DNA of 34,292 nt from Acidobacteriota bacterium (GCA_024277255.1 JAJRVQ010000015.1:1-34292), one strand, 5' to 3'. Positions 24,967 through 32,683 are shown, numbered from the stretch's first letter. The notes: generated from the letters alone by a model not told the origin. Made by a program: numbers and translations.

Positions 24967-25758
24967 ATGAAGTGGTTCGGACTCATCGCGGTCGTCGCCA
25001 CCGGCATTCTGCTGATGTCGGCGGTGCAGGACTTCGCCTCCTTCGGCGATCCCAACAGCCCGGCCAACGCCGGTGTGGGTGACCATCCGTCGGTGTCGAA
25101 GTATTACATCACTGAAACCTATCACGACACCAAGGTGCCGAATCTCGTTACTGCCGTGCTCGCGGATTATCGCGGTTACGACACCATGTTCGAGACGGTG
25201 GTGATCTTCGCCGCCGGCATCGCCATCTTCGCCATCCTGCGGAGTTTTTCCGCCCCGGGAGAGCCGGCCTCGCGTCTCGACGAGACCTTTCGCGACACCT
25301 CCGTCGACGGTGACCACCAGCGCATCATCATCGGCACCACCACCCGCCTGCTGGTTCCGGTGATCCAGTTGTTCGCCCTCTACGTGGTCGCTCACGGTCA
25401 CCACAGCCCCGGCGGCGGTTTCCAGGGCGGCGTCATCCTCGGCGCTAGTTTTATCCTCCTGTCTCTGGCCGGCAATCTCGATACCGTCCTCAAGCGTTTT
25501 CCAGAAAGGCGCCACGTCGTCGTCGCCTGTGTCGGCATCATGATCTACGCCGGTTTCGGCCTGCTGTGTCAGGCCTTGGAGAGCAACTTTCTCGACTATT
25601 CCGTGCTCCACCGCATCCTCCCCGCCACCGGCCCGGTGATGGCCCGCTACCACGCCATGCTCGGCGTGGAGGTGGGCGTCGCCTTCACCGTCACCGCGGT
25701 CATGTTCGCCATCTACGCCAATCTTTCCACCCAGGGCCGCCTCGATAGAGGGCTCTGA
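24967..25758 (+). CDS. mrpB: Fused MbhE-MrpB antiporter subunit
   Basis: 263 residues from ATG 24967 (the frame upstream to 24913 starts on a poor region). The N-terminal third corresponds to MbhE, i.e. the last part of MrpA, with NLVTAVLADYRGYDTMFETV near 62-81. The rest is an MnhB domain: TTTRLLVPVIQLFALYVVAH, then GHHSPGGGFQGGVILGAS, and four helices. The fusion therefore joins two pieces that are separate in archaeal Mbh complexes. 54 bases follow before mrpC. Confidence 0.9.
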   Translation: MKWFGLIAVVATGILLMSAVQDFASFGDPNSPANAGVGDHPSVSKYYITETYHDTKVPNLVTAVLADYRGYDTMFETVVIFAAGIAIFAILRSFSAPGEPASRLDETFRDTSVDGDHQRIIIGTTTRLLVPVIQLFALYVVAHGHHSPGGGFQGGVILGASFILLSLAGNLDTVLKRFPERRHVVVACVGIMIYAGFGLLCQALESNFLDYSVLHRILPATGPVMARYHAMLGVEVGVAFTVTAVMFAIYANLSTQGRLDRGL

Positions 25759-25812
25759 ACCGATCAAACCCGAAACGAAACAAGTCGCGACCGCCTTCGC
25801 CTTTTTCCCCTG

Positions 25813-26274
25813 ATGGAGTTCTTCAACACCAGCTTTGTCCCCTACTTCAATTACTGGATCTACGTCATCCTGATGATGATCGGGCTGTATGCCATGATCA
25901 CCAAAAACAACCTGATCAAGAAACTGATCGGGATGACCATCTTCCAGACGGCGATCATTCTTTTTTACGTGTCCATCGGCGTGAAGGAAGGGGCCGACAT
26001 CCCCATCCTTCATCACGAGGATGAGCACGCCGAAGTGGCCGTCGCCGACGGGACCGAAAATGAGACCGGCCACGGCGACAGCGCCACGCTGAATCCGGAT
26101 CGCTACGCCAATCCGCTGCCGCATGTGCTCATGCTCACCGCCATCGTCGTCGGCGTCTCCACACTCGGTGTGGCGCTGGCGGTGTGCCAATCGCTGTTCC
26201 GAGAGTTTGGCACTTTGGAGGAGAACGAGATTCTCGAGAAAATCAAACAGGGGGGGGGCGACGTCGATGTCTGA
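25813..26274 (+). CDS. mrpC: Antiporter subunit C (MrpC/NuoK-like) with acidic His-rich insertion
   Basis: 153 residues from ATG 25813, against about 110-125 for most MrpC proteins. Three NuoK-type helices are visible: YWIYVILMMIGLYAMI, LIGMTIFQTAIILFYVSIG, and the family stretch NPLPHVLMLTAIVVGVSTL. The extra length is a hydrophilic loop at about 67-97, rich in His, Glu and Asp (HHEDEHAEV and on). The last codons run through nine consecutive G bases (26250-26258), and the reading frame overlaps the mrpD start by 8 bases. Confidence 0.92.
   Translation: MEFFNTSFVPYFNYWIYVILMMIGLYAMITKNNLIKKLIGMTIFQTAIILFYVSIGVKEGADIPILHHEDEHAEVAVADGTENETGHGDSATLNPDRYANPLPHVLMLTAIVVGVSTLGVALAVCQSLFREFGTLEENEILEKIKQGGGDVDV
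26250..26258 (+). repeat. Nine-base poly-G tract at the mrpC/mrpD junction
   Basis: Nine G in a row encode Gly residues near the mrpC C-terminus and lie 8 bases before the mrpD ATG (26267). It is the longest homopolymer I notice in a coding region of the window. Confidence 0.9.
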
Positions 26275-27844
26275 CCAACTTCCTGTCATCCTTTTAATGG
26301 CACCGCTGTTCGGCGCCTTGATCATCGGGCTCGCGGGCCCGGGTGATCATCGGCGCTGCTTTCCCATCCTCGTCGCCGCGCTCGCCATCTCGCTGGCCTC
26401 GGCCATCGGGCTGCTGGCGCGGGTCATCGACAGCGGACCGATCGACTACTTCGTCGGCGGCTGGGACGCGCCCCTCGGCATCGGCATTCAGCTCCGCATC
26501 GACGCGCTCAACGGCCTCGTGCTGGTGGTCATCACCACGGTCGCCCTGCTCACCGCTTTCTATTCCCTGCGCCGCGCCGGTGACGAGCATACCGAGAAGA
26601 CGCCGCAGTTTTACATGCTCTACCTGCTGCTGTGCATGGGGCTGCTGGGCATGACCGTCACCGCCGACGCCTTCAACCTCTTCGTCCTCGTCGAGGTGTC
26701 CTCGCTCACCAGCTACGGGCTCATCGCCATGGGCTCCAGCCCGCGCGGCACCCACGCGGCGTTCAACTACATCATCATGGGCACCATCGGCGCGTCGTTC
26801 TACCTGCTCGGTGTCGGCTATCTCTACATGCGCACCGGCACGCTGAACATGGCCGCCATTCAGGAAATCATCGCCCGTCCCGAGGTCGTCATGTCGGAGA
26901 CCGTCATCGTCGCCTTCATCCTCATCCTCGTCGGCCTGTGGATCAAGATGGCCTTCTTCCCGCTCTACGGCTGGCTGCCCAATGCCTACAGCTACTGCCC
27001 CTCCACCACCAGCTGTCTGCTGGCGCCGCTGATGACCAAGGTCTCGGTTTACGTGATGATCCGGGTGATGCTCTCGGTGTTCGGCGCCGGCTGGGTGTTC
27101 CAGAGTCTCGGCTGGAGCCACACCGTGGTCTGGCTGGCGGTGATCGCCATTCTCGCGGGATCGGTCCTCGCGCTGGCTCAGGTGGAACTGAAAAAAATGC
27201 TCTGTTACCTCATCGTCGCCGAGGTCGGCTACATGGTCGGCGGCGTCTGGCTGGCGAATCACTGGGGCATGGTCGGCGCCATCTACCACATCCTCGCCGA
27301 CGCCTTCATGACGCTGTGCCTGTTCATGGCGGCCAATCTTTTCATCAAGCATCGCAACGCCCAGCGCATCGATCAGCTCGAGGGAATCTTCAAAAAGATG
27401 CCCCTCACCGCCGCCGCCTTTGTGGTCGGCGCCCTGGCCATGATCGGGGTGCCGCCGACCTGCGGGTTCTTCAGCAAATGGTACCTCATCCGCGGCGGCA
27501 TCGAGAGTGGCCAATGGCAGTATGTCATCGCCCTGCTGGTGTCCAGCCTGGTCAACGCCGTGCTGTTCTTCCGCATCTTCGAGGTCGCCTATTTCGGTAA
27601 AAACCCCGCCGCGGCACACGGTCACGGCGACGCCCACGACACGGCGGAACCCCCTGTGATCGACAGCGCGACCCTCTTCAGTGGCGAGGCCCGGCCCATC
27701 GCCCTGGTGCCGCTGCTCATCAGCGCGGTCATAGTGGTGCTGCTCGGCGCGTTCAACGGACCCATCGTCGAGATCATCCAGCAGGCCCTCGAGGGCATGC
27801 CCGTGGTCGGTTCACCCACCGCCGCCGTCACTGTAGTTCCCTGA
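26267..27844 (+). CDS. mrpD: Large antiporter subunit 1 (MrpD/MbhH, ND5-like)
   Basis: 525 residues from ATG 26267, which overlaps the end of mrpC by 8 bases. A typical 14-helix proton-translocating subunit related to NuoL/M/N. The channel residues are Glu143 (LVLVE-type helix 5: FVLVEVSSLTSYG), Lys227 (WIKMAFFPLYGWLP) and Lys258 (LLAPLMTKVSVYV). At the late-helix position where most relatives carry Lys, the sequence is HILADAFMTLCLF with Thr349. A His-rich loop (AAAHGHGDAHD) lies near residue 450. Directly followed by the second large subunit with a 2-base gap. Confidence 0.93.
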   Translation: MSDQLPVILLMAPLFGALIIGLAGPGDHRRCFPILVAALAISLASAIGLLARVIDSGPIDYFVGGWDAPLGIGIQLRIDALNGLVLVVITTVALLTAFYSLRRAGDEHTEKTPQFYMLYLLLCMGLLGMTVTADAFNLFVLVEVSSLTSYGLIAMGSSPRGTHAAFNYIIMGTIGASFYLLGVGYLYMRTGTLNMAAIQEIIARPEVVMSETVIVAFILILVGLWIKMAFFPLYGWLPNAYSYCPSTTSCLLAPLMTKVSVYVMIRVMLSVFGAGWVFQSLGWSHTVVWLAVIAILAGSVLALAQVELKKMLCYLIVAEVGYMVGGVWLANHWGMVGAIYHILADAFMTLCLFMAANLFIKHRNAQRIDQLEGIFKKMPLTAAAFVVGALAMIGVPPTCGFFSKWYLIRGGIESGQWQYVIALLVSSLVNAVLFFRIFEVAYFGKNPAAAHGHGDAHDTAEPPVIDSATLFSGEARPIALVPLLISAVIVVLLGAFNGPIVEIIQQALEGMPVVGSPTAAVTVVP

Positions 27845-27846
27845 TA

Positions 27847-29364
27847 ATGCCCACCGTCGTCCACAGTTCGCTGCCTCTCTGGGCCTGCCTCGCTTCGCTG
27901 CTGGCGGCGCCGGTGATCGTGCTGTTCCGGCGCGAACCTTTCCTGCGCGAGGCCACCACCTTCCTCGCCGGCTTCATTAAGTTCGGCCTGGTGCTCGCCA
28001 TGCTGCCCGTCATTTCCAGTGGCAAGGTGATCGAGTACATCCTGATCGAGGGATTCGCCGGCGTCAGCGCCCCCATCCAGTTCCGCGTCGACGGGCTCGG
28101 CATGCTCTTCGCCCTGGTGGCGTCCAGTTTGTGGATCCTCACCTCACTCTACGGCGTCGGTTACATGCGCGGATTGAAAGAGCATTCGCAGACCCGTTTC
28201 TTCGCCTTTTTCGCCGTCTCATTGTGCGCCACGCTGGGCGTCGCCTTCGCCGGCAATCTGCTGACACTCTACTTGTTCTACGAAATGCTCTCGCTGGCGA
28301 CCTGGCCGCTGGTGACGCATCATCAGGACAAGGAAGCCCGCACCGGCGGTCGCACCTACCTCGCCTACCTGCTCGGCACCTCGGTCGGCTTCGCCCTGCC
28401 GGCGCTGATTTTCACCTGGATCAAATCCGGCGGCAACGTCGACTTCGGCGGCGAAGCCATCCTCGCCCACGCCGACCTCGGCTGGCTGCAGGGGCTGCTG
28501 CTGCTGCTCGCCTTCGCCTTCGGATTTTCCAAGGCGGGCCTGATGCCCTTCCACTCCTGGCTGCCCGGCGCCATGGTCGCGCCGACCCCGGTCTCCGCCC
28601 TGCTGCACGCCGTGGCCGTGGTCAAGGTGGGGGTGTTCTGTGTCATCCGCGTGGTCACCGGCGTGTTCGGCGTGCAATTGCTCGGCCCCAAAGGGCTCAA
28701 CACCGGCATCGTGCTGGCCTGGATCGCCGCCTTCACCGTGATCGTGTCGTCGCTGATCGCCCTGTCGCAGGACAACCTCAAGCGCCGCCTCGCCTTCTCC
28801 ACCATCGGCCAGCTCTCCTACATCATCCTCGGCGTCGCCCTGGTCACCGAGTTGTCCGTCACCGGCAGCGTGCTCCACATCGCCGCCCACGCCGTCGGCA
28901 AGATCACCCTTTTCTTCTGCGCCGGTGCCATCTTCGTCGCCACCGGCAAGAAATACGTCAGCGAAATGACCGGGCTCGGCAAGACCATGCCCCTCACCAT
29001 GGGTGCCTTCTTCGTCGCCTCGCTCAGCGTCATCGGCCTGCCGCCGACCGCGGGTTTCATCAGCAAATTTCACCTCGTGCTCGGCACCGCCGATGCCGGG
29101 CAAAAGGCGTTGCTGGCCGTGTTCCTCGTCAGCACCATCCTCAACGCGGCGTATTTTCTGCCCATCTCATTCCAGGCGTTTTTCCCGCGGGCGGGCACCA
29201 CGCCGGGCGGCGACCGCAAGTTCGCCTGGTCGGAAGTGCGCGAGGCGCCGTGGGCCTGCGTGGCGCCGCTGGTGATCACCGCCCTGCTTTCGGTGGTGCT
29301 GTTTTTCTGCTCCGGTTTCCTGCGGCAACTGGTGGGCCAATTCGTCAGCGGACTCGGATTCTGA
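27847..29364 (+). CDS. Large antiporter subunit 2 (MrpD/NuoM-like)
   Basis: 505 residues, again a 14-helix ND5-like transporter subunit. It keeps the complete set of channel residues: Glu146 (LFYEMLSLATW), Lys229 (GFSKAGLMPFHSWLPGAM), Lys260 (AVVKVGVF) and Lys352 (HIAAHAVGKITLFF). The HSWLPGAMVAPTPVSALLH stretch is closest to the MrpA/NuoL core, so it may fill the role that the MrpA N-terminal domain has in canonical Mrp complexes. Third-to-last of the operon's large reading frames; the 116-residue gene starts 6 bases after its stop. Confidence 0.92.
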   Translation: MPTVVHSSLPLWACLASLLAAPVIVLFRREPFLREATTFLAGFIKFGLVLAMLPVISSGKVIEYILIEGFAGVSAPIQFRVDGLGMLFALVASSLWILTSLYGVGYMRGLKEHSQTRFFAFFAVSLCATLGVAFAGNLLTLYLFYEMLSLATWPLVTHHQDKEARTGGRTYLAYLLGTSVGFALPALIFTWIKSGGNVDFGGEAILAHADLGWLQGLLLLLAFAFGFSKAGLMPFHSWLPGAMVAPTPVSALLHAVAVVKVGVFCVIRVVTGVFGVQLLGPKGLNTGIVLAWIAAFTVIVSSLIALSQDNLKRRLAFSTIGQLSYIILGVALVTELSVTGSVLHIAAHAVGKITLFFCAGAIFVATGKKYVSEMTGLGKTMPLTMGAFFVASLSVIGLPPTAGFISKFHLVLGTADAGQKALLAVFLVSTILNAAYFLPISFQAFFPRAGTTPGGDRKFAWSEVREAPWACVAPLVITALLSVVLFFCSGFLRQLVGQFVSGLGF

Positions 29365-29370
29365 ATAGTC

Positions 29371-29721
29371 ATGGAAGACAAGGACGACAACAACGCGACC
29401 CCGAAAAAGGAGTTCGACTGGTTTGATCGACCGGCCTCGCGCCGCCTGTTGTGGCGTCTGCTCTACGGAGCCTGCGCGCTCAGCCTGCTGCTGGAGATCC
29501 CGCTTTGGCTGGGCCACAAACGCCATAGCCATTTTGGCGAGGATGGCGGCATTGCCGTCGATGGCTGGCTGTTTTTCTACGCCGCGCTCGGCTTTGTCGC
29601 CTGCGTGATCATGATCCTGGTCGCCAAAGGACTCGGTCACTGGCTGAAGAAGCCACAGGACTACTACGGCGAGCCCGAGGAAACCACTTTACCGGAGGAC
29701 ATTGATGAATCTCTTCGCTGA
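29371..29721 (+). CDS. Uncharacterised two-helix membrane protein in the antiporter operon
   Basis: 116 residues. A charged N-terminus (MEDKDDNNATPKKEFDWF) leads to two hydrophobic helices, about 28-47 (LLYGACALSLLLEIPLWLG) and 65-88 (WLFFYAALGFVACVIMILVA), with a short His-containing loop between them (HKRHSHFGEDGG), and an acidic C-terminus. It does not match any canonical Mrp subunit (A-G) that I know. Position and tight spacing (6 bases before, 17-base overlap after) make it a likely accessory subunit of this complex. Confidence 0.85.
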   Translation: MEDKDDNNATPKKEFDWFDRPASRRLLWRLLYGACALSLLLEIPLWLGHKRHSHFGEDGGIAVDGWLFFYAALGFVACVIMILVAKGLGHWLKKPQDYYGEPEETTLPEDIDESLR

Positions 29722-31540
29722 TCTGCCTCCGGCCTTCATCGTGCTCATCGGAGCGCTGTTGGTGCCGCTGTTTCGCGGTCACTGGCGCAGCGCGTGGGTG
29801 ATCCTGCTGCCCGTCGTCGCCTTCATCAATGTCGCCTGCCTGCCCTCGCCGGCGGAGGGCGCGGAGACCATCAGTTGGTCGATGCACGTGTTTCCCTGGC
29901 TCGATCAGCCGCTGACCCTGCTGCGGGTGGACAGACTCGCCAAGGCCTTCGGCTACATCTTCGCGCTCAACGCCGTGGCGGCTTTCATTTACGCCTTTTA
30001 CGTCAAGAAAAGCACCCAGCACGTCGCCGCGTTGATCTACATCGGCAGCGCCCTCGGCGCGGTGTTCGCCGGCGACCTCATCACTCTCTACGTGTTTTGG
30101 GAAATCATGGCGGTCAGCTCGACCTTCGTCATTCTCGCGCGCAACACCGAGCGGGCGAGGGGAGCCGCCTTCCGCTACCTCATGATCCACATCGTTGGCG
30201 GGTTGTTCTTTCTCGCCGGACTGGTCATCACCATCAGCCACACCGGATCCATCGCCTTCCACGGATTCGATTTCGCCACCGAACAAAACACCGGCACCTG
30301 GCTCATCCTCATCGGCATCCTCGTCAACGCCGCCGCGCCGCCGCTGTCCGCGTGGCTGTCCGACGCCTACCCCGAGGCCAGCGTCACCGGCGGACTCATC
30401 CTCAGCGCCTACACCACCAAGACCGCCGTCTACGTCCTGCTGCGTGGTTTCGATGGCTGGGAACCCCTCATCTGGGTCGGTTGTTTCATGTCTGTTTACG
30501 GCATCATCTACGCCCTGCTGGAGAACGACATGCGGCGCATCCTCGCCTACTCCATCATCAACCAGGTCGGCTTCATGGTCGCCGCCGCCGGCATCGGCGG
30601 ACCCATGGCCATCAGCGGCGCCACCGCCCACGCCTTCTGCCATATCATTTACAAATCTCTGCTGTGGATGTCGGCGGGCGCCGTGCTCTACCGCGTCGGC
30701 AAAAGCAAATGCACCGAGTTGGGCGGCCTCTACAAGACCATGCCCTGGACCCTGGTGTTCGGCACCATCGGCGCGCTGGCCATCTCCGCCGTGCCGCTAA
30801 CAAGTGGCTTCACCAGCAAAACCATCATCCTGCAGGCCGCCGAAGCCAAGGGCCTGTTCTGGCCGTGGCTCATCCTCGAGATCGCCTCCGCTGGCGTGTT
30901 CCTCCACGCTGGCATCAAGTTCCCTTACTTCGTGTTCTTCAACGTCGACCGCGGCCTGCGCCCCAAGGAAGCGCCCAAAACCATGCTCTGGGCGATGGGG
31001 TTTCTCGCCTTCCTCTGCATCTTCCTCGGCGTCTATCCCAAGCCGCTTTACGACATCCTGCCCTATCGCGTGGACTACACCGCCTGGACCCTGCCCCACG
31101 TGGTCACCCAGATGCAGTTGCTGATGCTGTCGGCGCTGGTGTTCTTCCTGCTGCTGCCGCTGCTCAAGCGCACCCCGACCCTCTCGCTGGACACCGACTG
31201 GTTCTACCGCAAAGGCGGACGCCTGTTCGCCGATCTCATGGACCGCTCCCTCAACGGCGCCAACACCGTGGTCAGCCGCGTCGTCAACGGCCGCGCCGTC
31301 CCCGCCATCGCCGAGTTCTTCCGCCACGGACCCTCCTACCTCGCCACCACCGCCCTGCTGCCGATCTGGAAAATGCAGGGCCACTCCCGCGACGAGATTG
31401 CGCGCCGCCGGGATCGCGTTTACCAACGCTGCGAGCGCGGCGCCTTCCCCATCGGCATCACCGCCTGTCTCGCCGTCCTCTTATTGGCCCTGCTCTTCGT
31501 CGTCTCCCTCGCTACCCATCATGTTCACTGGCATCGTTGA
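29705..31540 (+). CDS. Large antiporter subunit 3 (ND5/NuoL-like, with C-terminal extension)
   Basis: 611 residues from ATG 29705, six bases after a good GGAGG at 29694-29698; a TTG one codon earlier is disregarded. A third ND5-like subunit: Glu133 (YVFWEIMAVSS), Lys239 (TTKTAVYVLLR) and Lys317 (HIIYKSLLW) are present, but the central Lys is replaced by Asn208 (ILVNAAAPPLSAWL). The C-terminal 120 residues contain SLDTDWFYRKGGRLF, a charged stretch, and a last membrane helix (AVLLLALLFVVSLA). This recalls the amphipathic lateral helix that NuoL-type distal subunits use to brace the complex. It overlaps riboflavin synthase by 20 bases. Confidence 0.9.
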   Translation: MNLFADLPPAFIVLIGALLVPLFRGHWRSAWVILLPVVAFINVACLPSPAEGAETISWSMHVFPWLDQPLTLLRVDRLAKAFGYIFALNAVAAFIYAFYVKKSTQHVAALIYIGSALGAVFAGDLITLYVFWEIMAVSSTFVILARNTERARGAAFRYLMIHIVGGLFFLAGLVITISHTGSIAFHGFDFATEQNTGTWLILIGILVNAAAPPLSAWLSDAYPEASVTGGLILSAYTTKTAVYVLLRGFDGWEPLIWVGCFMSVYGIIYALLENDMRRILAYSIINQVGFMVAAAGIGGPMAISGATAHAFCHIIYKSLLWMSAGAVLYRVGKSKCTELGGLYKTMPWTLVFGTIGALAISAVPLTSGFTSKTIILQAAEAKGLFWPWLILEIASAGVFLHAGIKFPYFVFFNVDRGLRPKEAPKTMLWAMGFLAFLCIFLGVYPKPLYDILPYRVDYTAWTLPHVVTQMQLLMLSALVFFLLLPLLKRTPTLSLDTDWFYRKGGRLFADLMDRSLNGANTVVSRVVNGRAVPAIAEFFRHGPSYLATTALLPIWKMQGHSRDEIARRRDRVYQRCERGAFPIGITACLAVLLLALLFVVSLATHHVHWHR

Positions 31541-32117
31541 ATCCCGTGGCGAAGTCGCCGCCCTCGACCCCGTGGCGACTGGCGCCCGCCTCGTCGTTCG
31601 CGCCCCCTTCGCCGCCGACCTGGCCATCGGCGAAAGCGTCGCCGTCAACGGCGCCTGCCTCACCGTCACCGCCATCGATCCCGCTGCGGGCACCGCCGCC
31701 TTCGATCTGCTCGCCGAGACCCTGCGCGTCACCAACCTCGGCGACCTCGCCGCCGGTCACAGCGTCAACCTCGAGCGCGCCCTCGCCATCGGCGACCGCC
31801 TCAGCGGCCACTTCGTCCAGGGCCACATCGACTGCGTCAGCCACATCCTCGCCTGGCAACCCGTCGGCCAGGATCACCGCCTCGACATCGCCCTGCCCTC
31901 CGAGTTTTCCCGCTACCTCATCCGCAAAGGCTCCATCTGCGTCGACGGCATCTCCCTCACCGTCGCCGACCTGCACTACGACCATTTCACCATCTGGATC
32001 ATCCCCCACACCGTCGAAGTCACCAATCTCAGTGCTGCCGCCGTCGGCAAGCGAGTGAATCTGGAGTTTGACCTGCTGGCGAAGTATTTGGAGCGACTGG
32101 GGGGGAGTGATGAGTGA
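31521..32117 (+). CDS. ribE: Riboflavin synthase alpha chain
   Basis: 198 residues from ATG 31521, beginning MFTGIVE as the family does. It dismutates two 6,7-dimethyl-8-ribityllumazine molecules into riboflavin. The two lumazine-binding barrels are visible: GESVAVNGACLTVTA (about 37-51), NLERAL, GHFVQGHID in the first/second junction, and IRKGSICVDGISLTVAD. The start lies inside the end of the antiporter gene (20-base overlap), so it is likely translated from the same mRNA. No other riboflavin genes are near and I see no FMN riboswitch. Confidence 0.95.
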   Translation: MFTGIVESRGEVAALDPVATGARLVVRAPFAADLAIGESVAVNGACLTVTAIDPAAGTAAFDLLAETLRVTNLGDLAAGHSVNLERALAIGDRLSGHFVQGHIDCVSHILAWQPVGQDHRLDIALPSEFSRYLIRKGSICVDGISLTVADLHYDHFTIWIIPHTVEVTNLSAAAVGKRVNLEFDLLAKYLERLGGSDE

Positions 32118-32223
32118 ATAGTGATGAGTGAAAAGTGGTGAACTTGGCAGCTTCTTGCAAAAGCGAAGGCCACAGCGGCACAGGGATATAGCGGCACAGC
32201 GGCACAGGGAAGAATGGCACTGA

Positions 32224-32377
32224 CTTAACTCTACTTTGTTAGATTCAAGGAGCAGCGGTTTTTAACCGCCGAAGTGGGCATTTGAAAACGCCATTTGCAA
32301 GAGATGCAGGCGAGACGCCTGCGCTCCCAGTGCTGTCTGCGTGAACGTATTCGAATATTTAACAAAGTAGAGTTAAG
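32224..32377. mobile_element. MITE-like element with 18-bp perfect terminal inverted repeats
   Basis: CTTAACTCTACTTTGTTA (32224-32241) is the exact reverse complement of TAACAAAGTAGAGTTAAG (32360-32377). The 154-bp unit has no coding capacity and contains two internal hairpins (GCGGTTTTTAACCGC and GCAGGCGAGACGCCTGC). It aligns with the repeat at 214-348. The size, inverted ends and multiple copies fit a non-autonomous transposable element. No clear target duplication is visible. Confidence 0.7.
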
Positions 32378-32479
32378 AAGCGCTTCGAGTTGCCGTCCTC
32401 AAAAAATCACCCTTTCTGGAGTGATCAAAAGCACCGAAGCTTCCCGATAGTCCGCTCAAAGTCAGAGCCATTTCTGGTA

Positions 32480-32560
32480 GCCCCGAAGGGGCGTAGGCAA
32501 GTAGCCACGGGCTTCAGCCCGTGGGAAAATACGCAGAATGTAAAAAGCCCCGAATGGGGC
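32480..32560. repeat. Array of three GC hairpins
   Basis: GCCCC-GAA-GGGGC (32480-32492), CCACGGGC-TTCA-GCCCGTGG (32505-32524) and GCCCC-GAAT-GGGGC (32547-32560). The outer two are each followed by CGTAGGCAA or CGCAGGCGAA, so they are direct copies that flank the central hairpin. Confidence 0.75.
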
Positions 32561-32683
32561 GCAGGCGAACGTCACAGGAAACTATCGCGTTCGCCATCAA
32601 CCCAAGCGAAACCACCAGATCTCGCTCGCCACATTTTCGGCGTTAAGTCAGTGCCATTCGGCACAGGGAATTTAATGGCACAG

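Noticed and set aside
24667..25758. Hydrogenase module linked to the Mbh-like subunits
   Set aside because: No nickel-binding CxxC pairs, no iron-sulfur subunit and no NuoB/C/D-like gene occur in or next to the operon, so an antiporter-only function is preferred.
24601..27637. Two long minus-strand frames (574 and 447 codons) across the antiporter genes
   Set aside because: They are dominated by His, Asp, Glu and Gly with no domain, and lie opposite clearly identified subunits.
29794..32058. 754-codon plus-strand frame
   Set aside because: It overlaps the third large subunit and riboflavin synthase in another frame and is an Arg/His/Pro-rich shadow.
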